Origin: Solirubrobacter taibaiensis
Lineage (GTDB): Bacteria; Actinomycetota; Thermoleophilia; Solirubrobacterales; Solirubrobacteraceae
DNA length: 64,000 nucleotides
Reading direction: 5' to 3'
NCBI GenBank assembly: GCA_027587225.1
Contig: JAPDDQ010000017.1
Span: forward strand, 62,001-126,000
How positions within the stretch are numbered: position 1 is the stretch's first letter; every line of letters begins with the position of its first letter. This document shows positions 50,395 to 58,442 of this stretch, piece after piece. Below the pieces are notes generated by a model, which was not told the origin of the DNA, did no database searches, and worked only from the letters and a program-made list of their open reading frames with translations. The position numbers were made by a program, and so were the translations under genes.

Positions 50395-53102
50395 CGTCGC
50401 GTCACCTCGTGGATGGGAATGGGCAGCTCCACAGTGAAAGTCGTACCAACACCTTCTTCGCTCACGCACGCTACTTCCCCACCATGCCCGCGTGCGATGG
50501 CACGCACGATCGAGAGGCCGAGCCCGATGCCCTGAACGGACGCCTCGGTCGCGGCCTTGGTGCGGAAGAAGCGCTCGAAGAGGCGGTCCTGCTCGTCCGC
50601 CGCGATGCCGACGCCCGTGTCGGTCACCTCGACGAACGCCGACCCCTCGCGCCGGCCGGAGCGGACGGTGACGCGGCCACCGGCGGGCGTGAACTTGATC
50701 GCGTTGGTGATCAGGTTGTCGACCACCTGTGCCAGGCGATCGACGTCGCCGTCCAGCGCCGGCACCGGCTCGGTCACGGCCGTGAGCGTGACCTCCGCCT
50801 GCTCGGCACGTACGCGCCCGGCCTCGACCGCGTCCCGCACCACGGCCTCCAGGTCCACTTCGCGCCGCTCGAGGCTGAGCGTGCCCGCCTCGACCTGGGC
50901 CACGAACAGCAGGTCGCCGACCAGGCGCAGGAGCCGGCGCGCGTTGCGCTCGATCACGCCGAGGAAGTGCCGCTGCTCGTCCGCGACCTCGCCCGCCTCC
51001 TCCTCGAGGATCAGCTCGAGGTACCCGATGATCGACGTCAGCGGTGTGCGCAGCTCGTGCGAGACGAGCGCGAAGAACTCGTTCTTGAGCTTCTCCGTCT
51101 CCGCTTCGGCGCGGCGGCGCTCGAGCACCTCGGCGACGAGCTCGGCGATCGCGTCCAGCGCGTCGCTGAGACTCGGGTCCAGCGGGACGCGGCGGCGTTG
51201 CCAGAACTCGAACGACCCGAATCCGGTCGGCCCGTCGCCGATCGGGACCGAGACGGAGATCGGCAGCTCGCGGCCGTCGTAGCCCGGGTCGCGCCACTCC
51301 GCCGCGCGCCGCAGCTCGCCGGCGAGCGGGTCGGGCACCCAGTGCACGGCCACGGGCCAGTGCAACGAGCGGCCGAGCGCTTCCAACAGCCGCGGGACGA
51401 CGTCTTCGCCCGCGCCTGCCTCGGCCAGCGCCTGGCTGACGGCGCGCTGGGCTTCTCGGGCGCGCTCTTGGGCGACGCGCTCGCCGATGTCACGCACGAA
51501 GCCGTTGATCTGCCACGTGTCGCCGACTTGCAGCGGCGAGACCGAGACCTCGATCGTCAGCCGGCGCCCATCCCGATGCATCGCCGGAAGGTGGAAGCGC
51601 CGCGTCTCGGTGCGCGTCGCCAGCAGCGCGTCGTGCTCGGCTCGGTAGGCACCGTGCCAGCGCTCCGGGATCACCAGCTCGTCGATGAGCGCGCCGCGCG
51701 CCTCCTTCGCCGTGTACCCGAACAGCGCCTCGGCCTGCGGCGACCAGACCGTGATCCGCGCGTCGGCGTCGACGGCGATGAACGCGTCGTGCGCCGTCTC
51801 GAGCACCGCGCGGTTGACGTCGGCACGATGGCGCGCGGTCTCCAGCGCGAGCGCGTTCGAGAGCGCGATCGCCCCGGCGTCGGCCATCCGCTGCAGCGTC
51901 GCGAGGTCGCGCGAGACGGGGTCGAGCAGGGTCACGACGCCGAGCGGCCGGCCGGAGCTGGCGAGCGGGAGCAGCAGGTGGCGCACGAGCTCGCGCTCGA
52001 CCGCGTCGGGCGTGAAGCACGGAGGCAGCGTCGCGGGGTCGATGGCCGCCGTCTCGTACAGCGCGAGCCCGCGCTCGAGGTCGATCGGGTCGGCGACGTA
52101 GAGCGCGCCGCCGCGCGCGCCCGCCACCGAGCGCAGCTTGCTCAGCAGCAGCGGCCCGAGCCGGGCGAGCTCGACCTCGGCGGAGAAAGCGGCGACGACG
52201 TCGTGGAACGTCTCGATCCGCGCCTGCTCAAGCTCGAGCTCGCCGACCGTGGCCGCGAGCTGCGCGCCTTGGGCCTCGAGCTCGGCGTTGTGGAGCTCGA
52301 GCTCCTCGCGCGCCTCCGCGAGCGATTCGGCCATCGCGTTGAACGAATGCGCCAGCTCGCCGACCTCCGCCACGCCGGATTCGTCGACCTGGATCAGCAG
52401 GTCGCCCTCTTCCACGCGGCGGGCGGCGCGGGCGAGCCGCTGCAACGGGCGCGAGATGCGGCGCGCGCTCGTGTACACGAGCAGGGCGAGCAGCAGCGGG
52501 ATCGCGAGCAGGCCGATGATCGCGAGCGTGATCGCGCGCGAGGTGGCACCGTCGAGCTGCTCCCGGTCACTGCGCGCGATCTCCTGCTGTCGCTCGGTGA
52601 GCGCGGCGACGAGCCTGCGCATCTGGTCGACCTGGCGTTTGCCCGCACCGCTCGCGATCACGTCCGCCGCCGCTGCCGGATCGCGGCGGGCGAGCTCGAG
52701 CTGCTCGATCTGCCAATCGCGGTACTGCCTCCCCGCCGCGGCCAGCTCGCGCGCGGTCCGCGCCTGCACAGGATCGCCGGCGGTCGACGCCACCAGCTCA
52801 CGGTCGGCCGCCGGGAGCTCGGCGATCCCGCGCCGGTACGGACCGAGGAACGCCTCGTCGCGGGTCACGACGTAGCCGCGCAGGCTCGTCTCCATGTCGA
52901 CGACGAGCCCGAGCACACGGTTGACGGCCGTGGACCGCTCGTTGGAGACCTGCAGGCTCGCGGACGCGTCGCGGGCTTCGCGCACGAGGCTCAGGACGAC
53001 GGCGAACGTGCCCGCACACAGCAGGAACGCGAGGCCTCCGACCAGCAGGAGCCGAGCGGTGAGTCCGCGGATCACTGTTGCCTTATCGTTGCCGATGTCC
53101 AC
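50391..53102 (-). CDS. Multi-domain sensor histidine kinase (CHASE3-HAMP-GAF-PAS-GAF-HisKA)
   Basis: 903 residues. TM1 (about 16-40), a CHASE3-like extracellular helical domain (45-185), TM2 (190-212), HAMP (213-265), coiled coil, GAF (about 300-420), PAS (425-545), a second GAF-like region (550-665), HisKA with FFALVSHELRTPLTSIIGY (H682), and HATPase with DNLITNAIKFTPAGG, VTDTGVGIA, LFERFFRTKA and GIGLGLSIVRAIARGHGG. It should phosphorylate the coupled single-domain regulator. It heads the four-gene minus-strand operon. Confidence 0.92.
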   Translation of the reverse strand: MDIGNDKATVIRGLTARLLLVGGLAFLLCAGTFAVVLSLVREARDASASLQVSNERSTAVNRVLGLVVDMETSLRGYVVTRDEAFLGPYRRGIAELPAADRELVASTAGDPVQARTARELAAAGRQYRDWQIEQLELARRDPAAAADVIASGAGKRQVDQMRRLVAALTERQQEIARSDREQLDGATSRAITLAIIGLLAIPLLLALLVYTSARRISRPLQRLARAARRVEEGDLLIQVDESGVAEVGELAHSFNAMAESLAEAREELELHNAELEAQGAQLAATVGELELEQARIETFHDVVAAFSAEVELARLGPLLLSKLRSVAGARGGALYVADPIDLERGLALYETAAIDPATLPPCFTPDAVERELVRHLLLPLASSGRPLGVVTLLDPVSRDLATLQRMADAGAIALSNALALETARHRADVNRAVLETAHDAFIAVDADARITVWSPQAEALFGYTAKEARGALIDELVIPERWHGAYRAEHDALLATRTETRRFHLPAMHRDGRRLTIEVSVSPLQVGDTWQINGFVRDIGERVAQERAREAQRAVSQALAEAGAGEDVVPRLLEALGRSLHWPVAVHWVPDPLAGELRRAAEWRDPGYDGRELPISVSVPIGDGPTGFGSFEFWQRRRVPLDPSLSDALDAIAELVAEVLERRRAEAETEKLKNEFFALVSHELRTPLTSIIGYLELILEEEAGEVADEQRHFLGVIERNARRLLRLVGDLLFVAQVEAGTLSLERREVDLEAVVRDAVEAGRVRAEQAEVTLTAVTEPVPALDGDVDRLAQVVDNLITNAIKFTPAGGRVTVRSGRREGSAFVEVTDTGVGIAADEQDRLFERFFRTKAATEASVQGIGLGLSIVRAIARGHGGEVACVSEEGVGTTFTVELPIPIHEVTRR

Positions 53103-53126
53103 GCGGTCAAAACCGCGTGCGAGCGC

Positions 53127-53477
53127 CTACTTTCTCACCTTCACCGTCATCGTCATCTCCTCGTGGAGCGTGCAGACGATCTTGTACGTGCCGGAGACCG
53201 TCAGCTTGCGCTTGAAGGTGTAGTCCGTCGCCGCCGACTCGGACTGGAACTTCTTGACGCCTTTCGGGCCGCTCTTGAGCTTGACGTCGTGCACGTCACC
53301 GGCTTCCTCGAAGCCGGGCCAGCGCCACGTGACCGTCGTGTTCTTGGCCACGGTGACGGTCTTCGGCGCGTAGTAATTGTCGCCGAGCGCGATCGTCTTC
53401 TTCGTCGCGCCGTCCACACCCGGCACCGCACCCAACAGTGCGGCGCCGGCGAGCACGGCGATGCTGCGTTTGATCAA
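53127..53477 (-). CDS. Secreted cupredoxin (plastocyanin-like copper protein)
   Basis: 116 residues with a signal peptide (about 1-23). The type 1 copper ligands are H63 (GDVHDVKL), C102, H105 (VCTLHEEM) and M110 or M108. The C-x2-H-x4-M spacing of plastocyanin is met with M110. The fold runs over eight strands starting KTIALGDNYYAPKTVTV. It overlaps the beta-helix gene by 4 bp. It is likely the electron carrier or copper store for the multicopper oxidase at the head of the operon. Confidence 0.88.
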   Translation of the reverse strand: MIKRSIAVLAGAALLGAVPGVDGATKKTIALGDNYYAPKTVTVAKNTTVTWRWPGFEEAGDVHDVKLKSGPKGVKKFQSESAATDYTFKRKLTVSGTYKIVCTLHEEMTMTVKVRK

Positions 53478-54757
53478 TTGAACACCTCGAGCGGGGTGTA
53501 CCCGGCGATCGCCGGGTGCGGACGCTTGACCCAGCCGCTGAGCGCCCCCTTGCCGGCCCAGCCGAGCATCGTGCCCTGCGCGGCGGCGCTGAAGGCGTTC
53601 GTCGCGCCGCAGCCCGCGAACGTGGAGCCGTCCTCCGGGAACGTCGAGGTGGCGCCCGTGAAGCAGTTGTTGGTCCCGCTGCCGTCGTACATGACGTCGT
53701 GGCCGTTGAGGTCGGTGCCGTTGAGGCCCCAGCTGTTGTTCTGGATGACGTTGTTGCGCAGCACGCGCGCCTCGGGCGTCTTCTCCACGAGGATGCTCTC
53801 GACCGCGATGACGCCGGCGAGGTAGTTGCCGTGGATGCGGTTGTTCTCGATCCGGTTGCCGCGGCCGCCGAGCAGGATGATCCCGGTGCCGACCGGCGCG
53901 AGCGCCGCGACGCCGGTGTCGCGCTTGGCGAACGGCGGCTTGCCCTCGTGGAAGTTGAAGTTGTTCCAGAAGATGTCGTTGTCGATGATCACGTTGTCCT
54001 CGGCCGGCGGGTACTTCTCACCGTCGAGGGCGTTGGGGGCGATCCCGAGCGCGTTGTTGAAGAACTTGCTCTTGGTGATCGTCACGTAGCGCATGTTGGT
54101 CGCGCTGAAGCCGAGCGGGCTGCCCCAGCCCTTGACGTTGCGGACCATCGTGCGGATCGGCGAGCTCTGCGGCGGGGTCTGGCCGATGTAGAACGCGCCG
54201 TCGTTGACGTAGTAGGCCTCGGAGTTGAGGATCTCGCCGCCGATCGTGTTGAACGCGTACAGCCCGTACACGCCGGTCTGGCGCGCGATCAGGTGGTTCA
54301 TCGAGTAGCCGTTGAGGTTCGTGAAGAAGAACCCGTTGGCCTTGTAGCCGCGGGCCATGAAGCCGTCGACGGTGACTCCGTCGGCGTCGTTGACCGCGAT
54401 CCCGTTCTGCATGTTGCCCTTGGCCTTCAGCAGCACCTTGGCCGGGCTCTTCGGGTTCCCGATCAGCTTCAGGTAGCGCTTCTTGGTCCCGTTGACGCGC
54501 ACGGCCTCCTGGTAGGTGCCGTTGCGGACCCGGATCGTGTCGCCCGCCTTCGCCTTGTCCACCGCCTTCTGGATCGTGGTGAAGTCGCACTTGCCCTTGC
54601 CCTTGCCCTTGCAGACCGTGTGGGTCTTGAAGGGGCCTTTCGGCTTCGCGGCGACCGGCCCGGGCTCTTTCGGGTCCGGGTAGGTCTGCGCGTCGGCGGC
54701 GGCCGGTGTGAGCAGCAGGGCAGCGGTGACAGCGACGGCGATGGCGTTGCGGCGCAT
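53474..54757 (-). CDS. Secreted right-handed parallel beta-helix protein
   Basis: 427 residues with a signal peptide (cleavage near ADA). KCDFTTIQKAVDKAKAGDTI and VRNGTYQEAV are typical for NosD/pectate-lyase-like beta-helix proteins. Later rungs read GNRIENNRIHGNYLAGV, RVLRNNVIQNNSWGLNG and DNVIIDNDIFWNN. The repeated Asn ladder is clear. NosD-like proteins help copper-enzyme maturation in some systems and other relatives cleave polysaccharide; here the copper genes on both sides favour a copper-related role (inference). It lies between the oxidase (7-bp gap) and the cupredoxin (4-bp overlap). Confidence 0.75.
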   Translation of the reverse strand: MRRNAIAVAVTAALLLTPAAADAQTYPDPKEPGPVAAKPKGPFKTHTVCKGKGKGKCDFTTIQKAVDKAKAGDTIRVRNGTYQEAVRVNGTKKRYLKLIGNPKSPAKVLLKAKGNMQNGIAVNDADGVTVDGFMARGYKANGFFFTNLNGYSMNHLIARQTGVYGLYAFNTIGGEILNSEAYYVNDGAFYIGQTPPQSSPIRTMVRNVKGWGSPLGFSATNMRYVTITKSKFFNNALGIAPNALDGEKYPPAEDNVIIDNDIFWNNFNFHEGKPPFAKRDTGVAALAPVGTGIILLGGRGNRIENNRIHGNYLAGVIAVESILVEKTPEARVLRNNVIQNNSWGLNGTDLNGHDVMYDGSGTNNCFTGATSTFPEDGSTFAGCGATNAFSAAAQGTMLGWAGKGALSGWVKRPHPAIAGYTPLEVFN

Positions 54758-54764
54758 CTCTCTC

Positions 54765-55814
54765 CTATTCGACGAGGTACCAGCCCGCCATGCCCACGTC
54801 CTGGTGGGAGAAGACGTGGCAGTGATAGAGCCAGCGGCCCGGGTTGTCCTCCACGAAGCGAGCCCGGATCGACTCGTTCGCCCCGAACCCCGGGTTGTCG
54901 GTGAAGGCCCCCGCCGCGTCCTTCCAGCGGTGGCCGTGGATGTGGAACGTGTGGTAGTTCGAGTCCTGCCCGAAGACGTTGACCTCGACGTCCTCGCCGG
55001 GACGGGCGCGCAGGATCGGCGTGTTGCCGGCGTAGGCGCGGCCGTTGAAGCAGTGGAAGTTGCGCTCCAGGCGCGTCACGGGCGGCGCGAGCTGGTGCGC
55101 GAACAGGTTGTGGACGCGGTCGGGCTGCTTCTCGCCCTTGGCCCGGACGATGATCGCGCCGAACAGGCCGCGGAACGAGTTCAGCGTGTGGTTGGGGCCG
55201 TGGTCGTGGTAGAGCCAGGCGCCGACGGAGTCCGGCGTGCACTCCCACTGGTAGGTGAAGCTCTCGCCGGGCGCGACGAACCCGCCGTCGCGCGTGAACT
55301 CGCCCATGTAGGCGCCGTCGTACTCCGGGTTGTACTTCACACCGTGCGGGTGCATGGTCACGGCCTGGCGCAGCTCGGTGTCGGCGTTGCGGAAGTGCAC
55401 GACGAGCACGTCACCGACCTCGGCCTGCAGCATCGGGCCCGGGATCGTGGGGTGGTCGACCAGGTAGTCGGCGAAGCCCGCCGTCATCCCGCGATAGACG
55501 AACGCCGTGAACACGTTGCGCCCGCCGGTCGCCCGGCCGTGCCACTCGTCCTTTTGCTTGGGCGTGATGGCCCAGCGCGCGGTCTCGGCCTGGATCCAGT
55601 ACTCGCGCCGGATGCCGCCGGGCTGCGGCTGGATCTGCGGCACGTTCTGCGCCGTGTTCGCGCGCGGCCGCTTCACGCGCGCCGCGGCGGCGTCGGCCTT
55701 GTCCAGCCCGCCGGGGGCGGCGACGTCGATCTCCTCGCCCCCGATGGTGCAGAGCAGCGCGACGCCGCCGGCTACACCGAAGAACGACCGTCGCGTTTGT
55801 GCCGATCCGCGCAT
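54765..55814 (-). CDS. Tat-exported multicopper oxidase (two-domain type)
   Basis: 349 residues from ATG at 55814. A Tat signal (RRSFFGVAGG) marks export in folded form. Copper motifs: MHPHGV and LYHDHG in the first cupredoxin domain; YHTFHIHGH and WLYHCHVFSHQDVGM (H-C-H, then H and M for the type 1 site) in the second. This HxH pattern fits a laccase/SLAC- or nitrite-reductase-like two-domain oxidase. The substrate (Cu(I), phenols or nitrite) cannot be fixed. It heads the operon, facing the TetR gene across twin palindromes. Confidence 0.9.
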   Translation of the reverse strand: MRGSAQTRRSFFGVAGGVALLCTIGGEEIDVAAPGGLDKADAAAARVKRPRANTAQNVPQIQPQPGGIRREYWIQAETARWAITPKQKDEWHGRATGGRNVFTAFVYRGMTAGFADYLVDHPTIPGPMLQAEVGDVLVVHFRNADTELRQAVTMHPHGVKYNPEYDGAYMGEFTRDGGFVAPGESFTYQWECTPDSVGAWLYHDHGPNHTLNSFRGLFGAIIVRAKGEKQPDRVHNLFAHQLAPPVTRLERNFHCFNGRAYAGNTPILRARPGEDVEVNVFGQDSNYHTFHIHGHRWKDAAGAFTDNPGFGANESIRARFVEDNPGRWLYHCHVFSHQDVGMAGWYLVE

Positions 55815-55830
55815 GAGGTGGCCGGAATCT

Positions 55831-55866
55831 AGTACGCCCGTACTCGCCCCGCAAGTACGAACGTAC
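55831..55866. promoter_or_regulatory. Twin TetR-type operator
   Basis: AGTACG-CC-CGTACT (55831-55844) and GTACG-AA-CGTAC (55855-55866) share the core GTACG-N2-CGTAC, with centres 23 bp apart. A further TGTACA palindrome lies at 55868-55873. All fall in the 68-bp gap between the copper-oxidase operon and the divergent TetR gene, so the TetR protein probably binds here and represses both directions. Confidence 0.75.
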
Positions 55867-55882
55867 CTGTACATTTGGCCAC

Positions 55883-56452
55883 GTGCCCGTCACCCGTGCC
55901 GAAGCCTCGCAACAGGTCCGCGACGCCATCATCGGCGCGACCGTGCGGATCGTCGCGCGCGAGGGCGTCGCCGCCGTCACGCACCGGCGCGTGGCCACCG
56001 AGGCCGACGTCGCGCTGTCCTCGACCACCTGGCACTACGCCACCAAGGCCGACATCCTCGAGGCGGCGCTCGTCTGGACCGCCGAGCACGAGGTCGCCGG
56101 GATCGCGGCGATCGCCGAGCGGCTCGGCACCTTCGACGTGCACGCGTGGGCCGACGAGCTCGCCGACTGGCTCCTCGAGCAGGTCGGCGCCGAGCGCGAG
56201 GTGACCGTCGCGCTCTACCGGCTCCAGGCCGAGCTGCTCGGCACCGAGGGCGCGTTGGCGGTCCACCGGGAGTGGGCCCGCGGGCTGCGCGCGCTCGGTG
56301 ACCATGTGCTGGGCGAGGCGTCCGCGATCGACGTCCGCCTCGTCATCGCCGCGTTGGACGGGCTGCGCATCTCGGCGCTCGCGTCCGGCGACGTCGACGT
56401 GGAGGACCTGCGGCGCGCGGTCCGGCGGCAGCTCGAAGCCCTGTTGGGCTAG
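55883..56452 (+). CDS. TetR-family regulator of the copper-oxidase operon
   Basis: 189 residues from GTG at 55883. The HTH is THRRVATEADVALSSTTWHYATK (about 33-55), with the typical TetR HTH spacing. The C-terminal domain has the LEQVGAEREVTVALYRLQAEL helix pair; no Cys-rich metal site is seen, so a metal ligand is not obvious. The divergent arrangement with the operator at 55831-55866 implies control of the oxidase operon and itself. Confidence 0.88.
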   Translation: MPVTRAEASQQVRDAIIGATVRIVAREGVAAVTHRRVATEADVALSSTTWHYATKADILEAALVWTAEHEVAGIAAIAERLGTFDVHAWADELADWLLEQVGAEREVTVALYRLQAELLGTEGALAVHREWARGLRALGDHVLGEASAIDVRLVIAALDGLRISALASGDVDVEDLRRAVRRQLEALLG

Positions 56453-56511
56453 GCCGCTCTATACCCAAACACCACTTTCAGGTTCCCTCAGCGTGGCGTA
56501 TGGTCTGAGTC

Positions 56512-56817
56512 GTGGTTGTGACCGACACGGATGTCGAGTGGCTTCTCGCGCTCCCTGAATGCCCCGTGTTGGGTCCGATGGAGGCCGGCGATTGGCTGCT
56601 TCCAGTGGCTGAGTTCCTGCTCTTCGCGGAGTCACGCGGCCTTGCGCGCGAAGAAGTGCTCCCAGCGGTGGACGCCTACGCCGTCGCGCACGGCGGCATG
56701 CGCGTGTCCGTGCGGCCCCGGTTCCCCCGGGTCACGAACACCGCGCGACGCTTCGCCGGCCGCCGCCCGGTCGAGCCCGGCGAGGTCTGGATGTTCGAGC
56801 ACGGACATACCTCCTAA
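56512..56817 (+). CDS. Hypothetical small protein
   Basis: 101 residues from GTG at 56512 (56518 is an alternative). No signal or TM. It has short hydrophobic helices (LLPVAEFLLFAESRG) and a basic C-terminal part (RPRFPRVTNTARRFAGRR) with a final EVWMFEHGHTS. I do not recognise it. It sits alone between the TetR and esterase genes and may be horizontally acquired or fast evolving. Confidence 0.45.
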   Translation: MVVTDTDVEWLLALPECPVLGPMEAGDWLLPVAEFLLFAESRGLAREEVLPAVDAYAVAHGGMRVSVRPRFPRVTNTARRFAGRRPVEPGEVWMFEHGHTS

Positions 56818-56864
56818 GCATTTACACGTGTAACCTCTGCGCTCAAACGATCTCAGGGGGAGAG

Positions 56865-58433
56865 ATGTTGAGGAGAGGCATCGGCGCCGCGGCGGTGGCG
56901 CTGGCCTGCGCGCTGCCCGCTTCGGCGAGCGCACAGTTGACGACGACGAGCTCGTCCGATCTGACACCGCGGGTGAAGGAGTACGTCGGGACGAGCGTCG
57001 CGCTCAACGCGACCACACGGCTGCGGGTGATCCTGCCGACGGGCTACGCGGAGAACCCGACGCGGCGATACCCGGTCCTGTACCTGCTGCACGGCGCGTT
57101 CGACGACTACCGCTCCTGGGTGGACAAGGGCGCGGCGGAGAACGCGAGCGAGCCGTACCAGATGATCGTCGTGATGCCCGACGGCGGCCAGTTCGGCTGG
57201 TACGCGAACCACGTCAACAACGGCCCGCGCTGGGAGAGCTTCCACATCGGCGAGCTGATCCCGTGGGTCGACGCGACGTTCCGGACCAAGCCGCAGCGGT
57301 CCGAGCGCGCGATCGCGGGGCTGTCGATGGGCGGCCACGGCACCGCCGCGTACTCGGGTCGGCATCCGGACCTGTTCGCGGCCGCCGAGGCGTTCAGCGG
57401 CGTCGTCAACCCGCTCGCGCTCGGCCCGGGCGAGAACGTGTTCGGCCCCAAGACGCCGGCGAACATCGCGCGGTGGGAGGGCAGCGACGGCACGTACCTG
57501 ATCCCGAATTACCGGACGTACGCGCACTTCGGGCTGCGCACCGGCAACGGCCAGCCCGGCCCGTTCGACTCGCCGACGCGGCCGGTCGACGGCCTCGAGG
57601 CCGCGTTGCACGGCCAGAACACGATCATGCACAACCGCCTCACCGCGGCGGGCATCCCGCACGTGTGGGAGGAAGGCCCGGGCACGCACACGTGGCCGTA
57701 CTGGGAGCGCGGCCTGCGCCGCGCCCTGCCGGAGTTCCAACGGATCTTCGACGGTGTTGTGCCCACGCCCGCCCAGGTCAACTTCCGGCTCCCGGACAAC
57801 ACGATCAACGCGTGGGGCTGGACGATCGCGTTCGACGCCGCGCGCCAATTGGCCTGGACGACGCTCTCCAGCGCCGACGCCACGGGCTTCACGCTCACCG
57901 GCACGGGTGCCGCGACGGTCACCACGCCACCGCTCTTCCCGGCCGGGAAGGCCTACAAGGCGGCCGGCGTCACCGTCACCGCCGGGCCCGACGGTCGGCT
58001 GACGATCCCGGTGGACCTGGGCGCGGGCAGTGCGGCACAGGTGTTCATCGGCGCGCTCAGCAACGACTTCCCGGGCACGGTCGGCGGCACGGTGCCGGCC
58101 ACGCTCAGCCTGACGCTCGGCGCTCCGGCCACGTTCGGCGCGTTCACGCCCGGCGTCGAGCGGGAGTACACGGCCTCGACGATCGCGACCGTCACGAGCA
58201 CCGCCGGCGACGCGGCGCTGAGCGTCTCCGATCCCGGCCATCTAACCAACGGCGCCTTCTCCCTCCCCCAGCCGCTGCGGGTGGAGACCGCGAAGCGCGC
58301 GTGGACGGCGCCGGTGTCCGGTGACGCCGTCACCGTCACGTTCAAGCAGCTGATCGGCGCGGGCGACGCGCTGCGCACCGGGACCTACTCGAAGACGCTG
58401 ACCTTCGCTGTCCACGACGAACCCGTGAAATGA
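56865..58433 (+). CDS. Secreted esterase (alpha/beta hydrolase) with C-terminal beta domain
   Basis: 522 residues. The signal peptide ends about residue 23 (ASA). The N-terminal half resembles esterase D/antigen-85-like enzymes: YPVLYLLHGAFDDYRSW, IVVMPDGG, and the nucleophile elbow AGLSMGGHG (S154); EGPGTHTWPYW (H about 272) gives the catalytic His. From about 300 a beta-sandwich-like region follows (GTGAATVTTPP, RLTIPVDLGAG) that may bind wall polymers. Substrates of such enzymes include trehalose mycolates and acylated sugars. It is followed 9 bp later by the FG-GAP gene. Confidence 0.85.
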   Translation: MLRRGIGAAAVALACALPASASAQLTTTSSSDLTPRVKEYVGTSVALNATTRLRVILPTGYAENPTRRYPVLYLLHGAFDDYRSWVDKGAAENASEPYQMIVVMPDGGQFGWYANHVNNGPRWESFHIGELIPWVDATFRTKPQRSERAIAGLSMGGHGTAAYSGRHPDLFAAAEAFSGVVNPLALGPGENVFGPKTPANIARWEGSDGTYLIPNYRTYAHFGLRTGNGQPGPFDSPTRPVDGLEAALHGQNTIMHNRLTAAGIPHVWEEGPGTHTWPYWERGLRRALPEFQRIFDGVVPTPAQVNFRLPDNTINAWGWTIAFDAARQLAWTTLSSADATGFTLTGTGAATVTTPPLFPAGKAYKAAGVTVTAGPDGRLTIPVDLGAGSAAQVFIGALSNDFPGTVGGTVPATLSLTLGAPATFGAFTPGVEREYTASTIATVTSTAGDAALSVSDPGHLTNGAFSLPQPLRVETAKRAWTAPVSGDAVTVTFKQLIGAGDALRTGTYSKTLTFAVHDEPVK

Positions 58434-58442
58434 TCCGCACCG

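Noticed and set aside
50409..53825. A 1138-codon plus-strand open frame opposite the sensor kinase
   Set aside because: It is the antisense shadow of the kinase, cupredoxin and beta-helix genes. No family motif is seen, and the minus strand carries the H, N and G boxes.
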